A stretch of 64,000 bases of DNA from Enoplolaimus lenunculus (lineage: Eukaryota; Nematoda; Enoplea; Enoplida; Thoracostomopsidae), in NCBI GenBank assembly GCA_030248215.1, contig JASANG010000259.1:272928-336927 (forward strand), given 5' to 3'. The stretch's first letter is position 1, and each line of letters starts with the position of its first letter. A program made the translations under genes and the position numbers. The notes beneath the pieces are model-generated. The model searched no databases. It had not been told where the DNA came from and saw only the letters and a program-made list of their open reading frames with translations. This document shows, one piece after another, positions 25,367 to 35,229 of this stretch.

Positions 25367-28036
25367 ATGTTAAATTTGATACGCCTGTCGTGTTCGAGTG
25401 TTCTGATTTGTGTCGCAGTAATAATTTTAATTCTCGTATCAATTAAAGTTAAAACACAATTATTTCCCAACAAATCAACCAATTACGACAATCAGCCTCT
25501 TAGCACTGCTACACTGAGTCCTAACAGAGATTTTACCAAGTCGCTATCGGCCCCGCGACCATCGCTGAATTATAAAAAGTATTGGGCCTTCAAACGCAAT
25601 TATTACGCCAAATTTGCACAGGAAAGAGTTGAGGCAAACACTGGAACAAGTGATTATATGCGTCAAGTAAATAATTTAAAATGTTTGCAGTTATAAATTT
25701 TGGCCAATGTCATCCTTCGTTTGCCAATATTTTTTCTTATCAAATACTTCCTGTTCGCACTTATCTCGAATTTTGTAACCGGATATCCGTTTCTGTTATA
25801 GAAATATATACCTGAAATTAGCTTATTTTTAGGCTCATTGCTTCTTAAAATCGTCCTATTTTTATTAAGTAACGATATTGTGCAATATGTTCCCATATGA
25901 AATAACAATGACGTATAATTCATGCGAAATTTTACTAATGTTTGGTGTCTTGGTTAGTTTTTGTTTAAAATTGTACAAAACCCTGTGCATATTCTTTATA
26001 CACAGCAATTATACCGTCAGAAAGGTAGAATATATATCAGTTGTAACAAAAATTGTTTATTGCCTGCTGTGAGTGTGAGCACTTTGATAACCACTGGATG
26101 CGATTGGGTTACTATACGAGTCGCTCGAAGAAAATTATGAAACTTTCAGTTATTATTCTCTATTTTTGATACCTTTAATTAACACAAAGCGTTGATGAAT
26201 ACACTCCAAACATTACGCACACACAATGTTTAAATCAATAAATACATAACCGCCCTCTCGCTTCAGTAACACCCTCAACATAGCATCCTATCAGTCAACA
26301 AGAAAATAACCATCTCTCGACATTTGCATGAAAATTGTCGACATCAGGTTTCCGTTTCCGTCAATTTTACCATCGTTTTACACCGTAAGGACCAGGAATG
26401 GATTGCCAAACTGGCAGCTTTTATATCCGCGAAACTTTGTAGGTTACGATTCACTGGAGTTCCCCATGTGTACCACCGAGGCTTTGTTCTTGAGTCTGTT
26501 GCGTGCGTTTTACGCTTAGAACAAGCGCAGCGTTTTGTAGATTTATTACTAGAATGTCTAGATTTTGAGAGAATATGAAAGAGTGAGTTTAATAGACTAT
26601 AGGCGAAGCCAGCTTTTTTCAACACATATTTGGTTAAATGTTTTGGCCAATGTAAAATGTAAACAACAGGGGCGGAACAGTGTTATAAGCATATTCATAA
26701 GCCTAAGCCTAAGCCTAAACCTAAGGCTTACCCAAGCAAAAAATCAGTCTAAAGCTTAGGCGTACTCTTTTCTACTCCTACAGAAAAACGTTCCGCCCTG
26801 GGCCGATGTTTTTTAGCACTTTTGACTAATCGACGTTCCGCGTTATGCGGCAGCGTCCGTTGCCGTCGGACGTCATCTGGCGTCGTGTAACACTATCCGG
26901 CACCGTACGTGAATGCATGTAAATAGCCGCTTGCCGCTGCATAACAATTTGTAAACAAAGCTTTTTTCTCTAGCGATGCCGTTTAATCAATACACATTTT
27001 TAGAACAGTCGTTTGTGCAAATAATTGCGAGTCACAGATAAACAGCGGCCAGTTTTACTTTAAGGGGCGTAACAGTAGGTTAAACGTATTCCTAAGCCTA
27101 AAGCCTAAGTAAAAATATGTAATCTAGAATCTAAACCTACTGTTTTATAGACTCACCAGAAACCTGGACGCCAATTAAAGTAACATGGGCCTGAAAAGCT
27201 ATCATGCAAACAACTAGTGCTCAGTTCACAGAAGATGATAAACCAATAATAACGGAAACGGGCATTGATTTTTGTACCGGAAACTGATATCCGGTGATAC
27301 CGGAAACTGATATCCGGTGATATCCTGCATTTGTAGTAATTAGTAGCTTTTTTGGCAAATATCAAGCATAAACTAGTCGTTCTAGATTTCAATGCTTGTA
27401 CAAGTCGACTGTCCTGGTTTAATTCGCATTGGTCATCCAGGCAATGGTGGAAAATACGTATGCAGTCCAATGCATCTGCCGTCGCGTTGTGTTATCTACT
27501 CGCTGGGAATAGCCAATCAAGTATCGTTTGATTATGAAATTATGCGCAACTTCGGTACGGCGAAAAAGTGTAAAATATTTGGTTTTGAAAAGTCGCCGGT
27601 AAACGTAAGCGTTTACAACGGAGTCAAACGAAGCATTTTGACCATTGTCGAGTTGGCGAACGTAACAAATTTAACTGCAAAACCAGTACCGCAGATAACA
27701 ATACGCGATATTATGGTTAAATTTAAACACAAATACGTTGATATATTTAAAATTGACATTGAAAATGCTGAATTCGCTACATTGTTACCGTTTCTAGAAA
27801 CACAGATTCGACAAAATCAAACCGTATTTGCATGCCAAATTTTAATTGAAATTCACGATGACTCAATGGAGCAGCGACAAGTGCGTTTACTCAAATTACT
27901 CGAGCAAACAGGATTCAACTTATTCGCAAAGGATTTCAATCCGTGGTTTCCGTCTGCGGTTGAATATGCGTATATACATGAAGATTGTAGACAACGATAT
28001 CGTTCATCGAACAGGTTTTTAAACAATTTCAGTTAA
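25367..28036 (+). CDS. METTL24-like (Methyltransf_22-type) type II membrane protein
   Basis: Exon 1 is 25367-25666 (100 codons) and exon 2 is 27386-28036, with donor CAA|GTAAAT and acceptor GTTCTAG. The junction is phase 0 and the product is 316 residues. Residues ~8-28 form one hydrophobic signal-anchor (SVLICVAVIILILVSI), predicting a Golgi/ER lumenal catalytic domain. The second exon has LIRIGHPGNGGKYVC, CVIYSLGI and IFKIDIENAEF, the glycine-rich and Asp/Glu motifs of this methyltransferase-like family, then a helical tail. A TATATATAG sequence sits near 25238. The substrate is unknown for the family, so none is proposed. The long intron contains a family A MITE, a family B MITE and family E fragments. 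Confidence 0.8.
26645..26814. mobile_element. Family A MITE in the methyltransferase-like intron
   Basis: GGCCAATG left end and TGGGCC right end; flanks AATGTTTT and GATGTTTT (7 of 8). Core contains (AAGCCT)3-4 and the mirrored AAAGCTTAGG arm. Confidence 0.8.
27047..27191. mobile_element. Family B MITE in the methyltransferase-like intron
   Basis: GGCCAGTTTTACTTTAAGG to AAAGTAACATGGGCC; flanks TAAACAGC and TGAAAAGC (6 of 8). Confidence 0.75.
27275..27325. repeat. Short tandem duplication in a family E remnant
   Basis: Two copies of ACCGGAAACTGATATCCGGT, about 26 bases apart, each containing a small palindrome. Confidence 0.7.
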
Positions 28037-28199
28037 ATATTCATTTATGAAAAATGATTTTTGAACCCTGCGGCATGGCCGGGTTGGGGGGTATGGGTAA
28101 CCAACCCTGCGTTTGAAATTTTGTCCAAAACTTTGCCGAACTTTTTCACCGGGTAATGTACCAGAAGCTGTCTTTTCAAAATGTTGTCCAATTTATAGA

Positions 28200-28331
28200 A
28201 CCGGGACGGGAACCGTATGTAGTATAAATATAAGCATATTTCTAAGCCTAAGTAAAAGAATTAATCTAAAGCTTAAGCCACTTCTATTTCAGTCCCTCGG
28301 GATAACGTTCCACCCTTGACCTTCACATGGG
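28200..28331. mobile_element. Family A MITE, decayed
   Basis: Retains ATAAGCATATTTCTAAGCC and the right arm ACGTTCCACCCTTGACC...ACATGGGC. Lies about 160 bases after the methyltransferase-like stop codon. Confidence 0.6.
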
Positions 28332-28348
28332 CGAAAATATTTACATAC

Positions 28349-28482
28349 CGCAACTCCCGTCTTCCAAAATCCTGGCCACGGTTTGCATGATGCGACGATC
28401 ATTGGCGGCATTCTCCACATACATCATTTTTATTGCGCAGCCGTGTAAGTCCATGTGCAAGAACAGATGTTCAGGGGCGACT
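28349..28482 (-). CDS. Orphan coding-like exon on the minus strand
   Basis: Read on the minus strand, an AG acceptor (GTTGGCAG at 28484-28483) is followed by an open 44-codon segment containing EHLFLHMDLHGCAIKMMYVE and IMQTVARILEDG, ending at a GTATGT donor (28348-28343). Composition is clearly exon-like and GC-richer than its surroundings. I do not recognise the protein. The DLHG word faintly recalls the D-x-H-G site of M14 carboxypeptidases, but the rest does not support this firmly. With the alternative acceptor at 28481 the phase would also fit the upstream vestigial-like gene. More likely a single exon of an unseen gene or an orphaned remnant. Confidence 0.4.
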
Positions 28483-28777
28483 CTGCCAACTTTTAAAGAC
28501 TGACCCCCGAGTCCTTGACTTTAGTTGGAGGCTAAAGCTGTCTTACACGCATAAAATGGTCATATTTCAACGTTTTCGAAGGTGAATCGACATATAAAAC
28601 GCCTATCAATTGCTGAGTATGTATTTTTCATGAAACGTTTATTATTTAAATCTGGCTGTCACAAACGTTTCAGATCGTTCTTATGCCACTGCGGTTGAGA
28701 TTCTGTTCAATATAAGTGCAAGCAATACGATTACAAACTCATATCCTGCCCATTAAGCCTAAGCCGATGCCAACGTT

Positions 28778-28992
28778 AGCCAGTATTCTCAATGTGCGTA
28801 GCACACCTATCACCAGTTGGTGATAGGTCCTGTAACTTTGGAACCAGCGCATGGAGAGGTTCGAAATTCAACGCATTGTTCGCGTTTGATTTGCCCTACT
28901 TTTGTGTTAATTTTGAGATCTGCAATTGCAGCACTTCGTCAGTTTGAAAACCTATCGCTAACTGATGATAGGTGCTATACGTATTTGAGAAT
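28778..28992. mobile_element. Family D MITE, well preserved
   Basis: TATTCTCAATGTGCGTAGCA and CACCAGTTGGTGATAGGT at the left are mirrored by AACTGATGATAGGTGC and ATTTGAGAATATG at the right. Confidence 0.75.
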
Positions 28993-29511
28993 ATGGGCTC
29001 TAGGCATACCTACGCTACATAAGCTTTAGTATAAGCCAAAGTTTATGTCTAAGATTAAGCCTCGAGTTTTAAACGCTCAATTTTCACCGGTCCAAGTAGG
29101 GAAAGACCTCTTTGCCCCCACAGACTAAAATTTTTTCTACATCCTCGGAACAATTTTACCACGACCCTCGCATAAGTAATGTTCATGCTCCATATACTTA
29201 TGATTAAGTACTGGTTGAATGGAATGGTTAGGTCTCTATAGTTAACATGGGTCTTATTTATTTATTTTCCGCATAATTTCGGTCCCAAACCATCGAGTTT
29301 GCAAGTTAAACCCGCGATACCGTTTTTAATTTGTTCTTCGAATTCTAAGGAAATATAAAAATTACCGTTTTGTGCTCAAAAGAACAAGTTAGTAATTAGT
29401 TTTCATTTCTGGTTGAAAACTGCCTTGAACGTTTGCAATTTTAGTGAATATGATAATTTTGCTAAAATTATGTTAAAAATTTGGTATTCCTTAACATTTT
29501 AGATATTTTTA

Positions 29512-29674
29512 CGGGCTCGTAGCCAAGGGGGGCCAAGGGGGAGCTCAGTCCCTCCTGGAAAAATTTTGACCCTCGTAGAAGATTTTCAACCTTGCTTGTA
29601 AGTCACTGAAAACCTTTAAATACCCCTCCTGAAAGTTTTTTAGCCCCCCAGCAAGGTGGCTGGCTACGAGCCTG
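29512..29674. mobile_element. Family C hAT-like MITE, type copy
   Basis: TIRs CGGGCTCGTAGCC and inverted GGCTACGAGCCTG bound 163 bp. Flanks TATTTTTA (29504-29511) and TATTTTTG (29675-29682) match at 7 of 8, an 8-bp target duplication. The inside has C-runs and AACCTTGCTTGTAAGTCA, conserved in other copies. Confidence 0.8.
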
Positions 29675-30621
29675 TATTTTTGGCAATGAACACAAAACAA
29701 TTTGAGCTGTTTACTGAGTTATACCAAGCTACTAACGGCTACGTGTTGTTAATATATACAGATGAGTTCTGAATATAAAAAGTACTAAAAACAGTCGTTG
29801 ATTGAACCATTTAGTCACATGAATATTTACTAATTTACCACAGACATGATTCTATGCTAGAACTGGAACCTCGAAGATATACAGTTGGAGGCGGTTACCA
29901 ATATCATTGAGTTACATTTTGGCATTTATTTGTTTTTGTTCGAAAAGTTAAGTATTTAAGGCGGCTACGTAAGTACAATTAGTTAAGCATAAGTTAATGT
30001 CATGTAGTTGAAAATTTCCCGTTAATTTCAATTTCGTTGCGAACAAGGTAATTGTAAACCTTAATTTTTAATGGCAGCAATGTATTGGCACAAACGACAC
30101 CGTTGTGGTATATTAGTGTTGTTCACCAATAAACGTCTTTTCCATTTGTAAACGATTGCCAGTCAAATCTTGCGTTTGTTGGCACTTGATACTGCGTCAC
30201 AATATCGTTATAACCTAAAAATTATGTTGTTAAATTGTATGTGAATTCTTATATTTAAAAAATAAAATTTAAGTCTTTAATTGAGTTTCAATCTTTTAAA
30301 TTTTAAAGCAAATATATAAGTTTGCTGGTACAAAATCGAATGATAAACCGGACATATTTTTGAATGGCTCATGTTACATTGAATTTTAACTATTGTTTAG
30401 GCTTAAATATCAGTTCTACGATTATCCTTTGTAGTCAGGCTTAGGGTTAGGAATACGCTCATATTTACTACTGCTACGCTCCTAAAAGTAACATTTATAA
30501 TGATTTGTCCAGGGCAGTTTTGCCGTACGCAACGTTTAAGTTGTTCTCAAAATGTAGTCTGGTCGGAAATTTTGGTTCGTTATTGTTCCGCTATTAACAG
30601 CAAATACATTAATAATAAATA

Positions 30622-33600
30622 TTAAAAGAGTTTCAAACCGGTATATGCTTCTGTAATAAAACGTTTGCTGCGTACGCTTTCAAAAAAACCTTTACTACTT
30701 GTTAAAGGAAGCTGATTAGCGGCTGGGTTCAACACCGAAACACAAACTCCAGTTCGGGTAGAATATTTGACGGCGACTCACAGGCAATTGAGTAAAACTT
30801 TTCTTCTTTTTTTACAAAAGTTGCCTCTTTCAATACGTTTGTTTGTAAATTTTAGGCAATGTTTCAAAGTCTATTTTGAGGATTTCACAAAATAAAAAGG
30901 TTTATCAAAAACAAAATTTTGGCAAATCCTGGTTTAGATAAATATACTGCAGCGTGTTACCAATTCCAAAATGATTTTGATTGCGAGGTGCCTGATTTTG
31001 AATTTTGATTCATCATTGGCTGTACCAAATTGTACCGACAATTATACACCTTCAGTTGTTCAAAACCTATGCCTGTTTTTAATTTTGCCTAAGATGAACG
31101 CAAACAAATTTTTATGAAAAAATATTCTTTGCCTGCCACTCAAGCCCGTAGCCAGCTCACCTTGCTAAGGGGCTAAGGGGTGGCTAAGATTTTTTCAAGC
31201 AATGCATTCATGGGTTTTCAATGAATTACCAGAAAGGCTGAAAATTATCCAGGGGGAGCCAAAATTTTACAGAGGGCTGAGCCCCCTGGACCCCTTACCT
31301 ACCCGCCCGCCGCCACTAAACCTCAATAAGTCAAGTTTGGTACAGCCGAACATCAAACACTCACCGGTTGTCATTTGAAGCGCGTGACAGCATTGTTCGC
31401 GACTTGCGGTAACATTTCGTGAAGCCCAATCAGTGTCGCCGGTATACGCCACCATTCCGTATCCGTTTCCGTAAATAATTTTATTTCCGTTTGACGCGGT
31501 GTCGCTATTTTGATTTGCTTTTGAAACATTATATCCCATATTACTGATAATTCCACAATTGAACCTAGCAGCAGCGTCTTCGGTTTCACCGATTCTTTCC
31601 AGTTGACTGCTGCCGTAATTTGGTTCAGCTCCTACGCAAGTTTGCCGGTAATAGCCAGACGTCGCCGCAGCTGCTGCAAATTGACCCCAAAGCGCTTCGT
31701 AAGAAGCCCCAAAATATCGTGGATAACTTAATGAGGCGGCTGATTCCAAACTGGTCCCAAATATTTGAGATCGTCCTGTAGAAGAAGTACCTGCGACAGT
31801 TTGTTGGGCCAAATTTTGCATTGTAGTCTCTTCGGGATTTGTTTGAGAATAAAGATTTGGCTGATTAGTGGCAATATTTTGTCCTAAATCATACAAAGAT
31901 TGCTTGTGTGCGGATATTTGGCTTAATCCTATTTGACTCGCTTCTTGGATTGCATACCCGGCGCTTCGAATGGCGTTTGATGTTGTACTTTTGGCTATTT
32001 TGGCACGACTCGAATGAGATTGGCGGTTTTGTAACGTTTTCCCAGTTGGTTGCTTGAATTCGATGCCGTTACGATCTCGTTTAGGCTTTGAGATTCGGTG
32101 GGCCGCGGCGCGTTTTGTTGCTGTCCAAAACGATGCTGGAAACCGGTGAAACTTTGATGCGTCATCTAAAAGATTCAAAGGTAAATCAGATACAATCAAA
32201 CACTGAGCAAAGCCAAAATAATACCAATATTTATTTAACCAGTAGTAGTGGGACTGTATGCATTGAGCAAAGCTCAAACACTCTTAAGCAATTAAACTAA
32301 TAATAAGCAAATTAGTTATTAGCTAACTATTCGTTTTATGAGTTTTACAGGGTTGAAACAATTTTTATTCAGATTTCTCGAACGCAAAAACCCTACAGTA
32401 ACCGTAATAATTAGTGAAATATTGCAAAAAGACCTAATTTAGGCTTATCAGTTATGCTAATATGCAGATTTGCTATTAGCTAACTATTCAATTATTGGTT
32501 TTCTAGATTTGAAGACAATTTATTCAGATCTCTCGCGCCCAAAAATCTTTTAGTACTGAAATTACACTGCTCGTAACCGTAATAATAAGTGAAATATCTT
32601 AAAATGTCCCAATTTAGGCTTAACCAATTGTGCAAATTAGCCTGTAGCTAATAAACCGTTTAAAATTTCAAAACACCAATGCGAGGTTAACACCCCAGAA
32701 TGTCAGGTTTTCAAACAAAAAAGTTTGTCAAAATTATGTTCAGCGGTTCTTGTGATTGTTTTCGGACAGACGGACGGACAGACATCCCCCTTTCGACCCC
32801 CGAGCACAAAATATAAAATGCTTCGCGAAACTCCGAGCTTCGCGTGGAGTTTCGCTTCGCTCAATGAATTTAAAAAGGGCAACAAATCAGGGTAAACTCA
32901 GCCAAAATTTAGCAAAATTTTGTTAACCAGTAAAAAGGTAAAAAGGCTTTTGCGCCACTTGGAATACATGCCATATGCACACGCACTGTAAATTCCAATG
33001 AGTTGATTAATCAATTCATCTAGCAAGTTGGTTATTTCTGAATTAATATCAGTATACATTAACTTATATACTCTGAGTTGATTTGATTCTTACTCTGAGT
33101 TGAGTTGACGCTGGGTGAGTTGATTAATTAACTCATAATGAATTGAATCAACTCAAATTTCTGAGTTCTGAAAGTCCTAACTCAGACTGAGTGATTCAAC
33201 TCATTCTGAGTTAAAATCAACTCACTGAAATTTACAGTGCGTGCCCCCAACAATTGTGGCTCACTCTAACTTACTGGGTTAAATAATTGCGCCCTATGGT
33301 GGGTACTAAGGCGGCCCCAAAATATGCACTTCTCTAAAATGGTATATGCTTTAGTATATATTAAGTTTAACCTCGTTCACTAAATCATGAATTCGCAAAC
33401 TTAACAACATATTTTCACCAGTATCACAATTCGTCACCCGACAACTCATTGATAGACAATGTGTATTTTATATAACAGGAAATCTTGTTGAACCAACAAT
33501 TTGTAACCCATTATTAAGTGTAAGCATGCAATTAAGTTGGGGCTGGTATTTGTAATACCGCAAGCTGTCCGGAGGATTTACTGACCCCCGTAGTCAGCTC

Positions 33601-34561
33601 GGCATGCTGGGTGGACAAAACAATTTTTGCAGAAGCATTCGGTGCATCAGTCAAGGTAGCAACCGGGACTTCAGACCTTTGTACTATACAGCTGGAAAAG
33701 CGGATTATGGGTGGTTTAAGAACTAGCGGCCTTCTGCGTATCAGGCAGACGCCGTTACCACGGCACCACGTATCCCGCCTCGAACTGTTTTTATCGTCAA
33801 CTATATGTCATTCGTATACTGCCAGCTAGCACACGTACAGTGTACTGCACTATATTGCATATGCACATAACGAACAAGCATGTCTCAAACGCTTACACGA
33901 AGAGTTTTTCATAAATTTAAACTCGATTGAAATGTTTCTTGGGGGCAAATGTTTTTCTAGGAAAGACTGCACAACACCCGACTCTCTTCTTTGCCTACAG
34001 GCCTCAAGAAGCTGTCGTCAGTATCTATTTTTCACCATGCACTGTAAAAAACGGTGAGTCAAATTGACTCTCTCGTAAACAGGCTTTTCCTGACTACACA
34101 AACTGAGTCAAATTCGACTCCGCCAGAGACAAACGTGCGACATAGTGAATCGAATTTGGCTCTGGTGGAGTTGAATTGGACTCAGTTTGTGTAGTCAGGA
34201 AAAGCCTGTTTCCGAGATGGTAAATTTGACTCACTATTTTTTGCAGTGTACTGAACTCACCAATTTTTCCTTTATTTCGTGTCGCAATTTCAAACGAACG
34301 CTTAAAATGTTCATCAACAACCATCGAAACGTCGGCATTTACTGAATAATACGTCAACAAAAGGCTTTTTGCACCCAATCGCTGGACTGCAGTTGCAACT
34401 TCTGTAGTTTTCTGATTGACTGTTTGAATATTTTCACGTGTATCGCTACAATGCGATCTTGCATGTTGTTGACCTACGTTACTACTACTGGTGGCGTATA
34501 GGAGAGATGAATTTTGGTTCAACTCTTCATTGGGGTACGCAAAATATGATGGCCAACTCAT
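30622..34561 (-). CDS. Vestigial-like TEAD cofactor (TDU domain)
   Basis: Exon 1 is 34561-34261 and exon 2 is 32165-31365; a tentative exon 3 is 30722-30622 (TAA). Donors are GTGAGT in both introns, acceptors CTTTTAG and GAACCCAG; all junctions are phase 1. Exon 1 ends with a TDU/vestigial motif, LLLTYYSVNADVSMVVDEHF, matching VVFTYF..DISSVVDEHF of Vg/VGLL1-3, which binds TEAD/Scalloped in the nucleus. Exon 2 (267 codons) is Ser/Asn/Gln-rich with a short Ala run (QFAAAAATSGYY) and many aromatic residues, as in VGLL proteins. With exon 3 the protein is 400 residues; exon 3 has no recognisable similarity and could be wrong, while exons 1-2 are firm. Intron 1 carries foldback MITEs at 34040 and 32984. 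Confidence 0.78.
31143..31310. mobile_element. Family C MITE, decayed
   Basis: AAGCCCGTAGCCAGCTCACC at the left and C-rich right arm; lies just downstream (minus strand) of vestigial-like exon 2, so the open frame continuing past the donor reads into it. Confidence 0.5.
32984..33239. mobile_element. CACTGTAAA foldback MITE, copy 2
   Basis: CACTGTAAATTCCAATGAG to TTTACAGTG with CG on each side; about 80% like the copy at 9124 by eye. Located in vestigial-like intron 1. Confidence 0.8.
33620..33800 (-). mobile_element. tRNA-derived SINE, family G
   Basis: On the minus strand a tRNA-like head (GGGATACGTGGTGCCGTGG, then GTCTGCCTGATACGCAGAAG) precedes a body TTCCAGCTGTATAGTACAAA ... GTCCCGGTTGCTACC. 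The body is shared with the elements at 45611 (+) and 54290 (-). Confidence 0.65.
34040..34248. mobile_element. Near-perfect palindromic MITE beside a splice donor
   Basis: CACTGTAAAAAACGGTGAGT and its inverted TCACTATTTTTTGCAGTG enclose arms of about 100 bp, including 31 consecutive inverted bases (ACAGGCTTTTCCTGAC...). The element starts 12 nt after the end of vestigial-like exon 1. No target duplication is obvious. Confidence 0.85.
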
Positions 34562-34984
34562 TTTATGCCTGACTGTATAAACGTTTACGGTACGTCATTT
34601 AGGTTACGGTATGTGAAACTAAAACACGCGTTCAACTGAAGCTCAACCTAAAAAGTTCAGTTCAAAATTAGAGTTAACCAGCACAACGTATTTATTTTAG
34701 AATGAAATTATTCGTTTTATAGCGAATGCTGAAAACTGTTACAGACCTGTGTACAATTAAGTGAAGTTGAAATTGCGTTCGGAAGATTCCTGGGTTGTAA
34801 AGTCAATTTTGGTGTCTTTGATTACGGCTTGCAGGCAAATGAGTATTATGAACCCCTTCTCACATTGAGTTGCCTATAGGCAACTAAGCGCAGTGTATAT
34901 ACGTTAAATAATGTATATCGTACCGTGTTTAACAATTGCAGCACGTATACATAATGCTAAATCAACACAAGACGTGAGAGCCCC

Positions 34985-35165
34985 CTCGGGCTCGAGCGTC
35001 AAGCTCCTATAGCTGAGTGGTGATGGTATACGCCTCCCACTCCAGTCACCGGAGTTCGAATCCTAGCATAAAAGTAGGTCTGAGGGGAAATAGAAAATAT
35101 TCTTGTGAGAAAGGGTTAAATTAACCTGTGATATATTGAAATTGTTTATTTTTAAAGAAACTGAT
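34985..35165 (+). mobile_element. tRNA-derived SINE, second type
   Basis: A-box-like TATAGCTGAGTGGTGATGG and B-box-like GGAGTTCGAATCC about 35 bases apart, followed by a non-tRNA body ending near TTGAAATTGTTTATTT. Pol III promoter spacing is as in a tRNA, but the acceptor stem is not intact. Confidence 0.65.
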
Positions 35166-35229
35166 GAAAATGTTGAAAGCCTGTATGTCAATTCTGAGTG
35201 GCCAGGTGTCAGTTCGTGGGCATAGGCAG

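Noticed and set aside
26324-26578. 84-codon frame inside the methyltransferase-like intron
   Set aside because: Its 5' part is the right end of a family E MITE (TCCGTTTCCGTC...TTTTACACC) and the phase-0 junction of the two real exons needs no extra exon.
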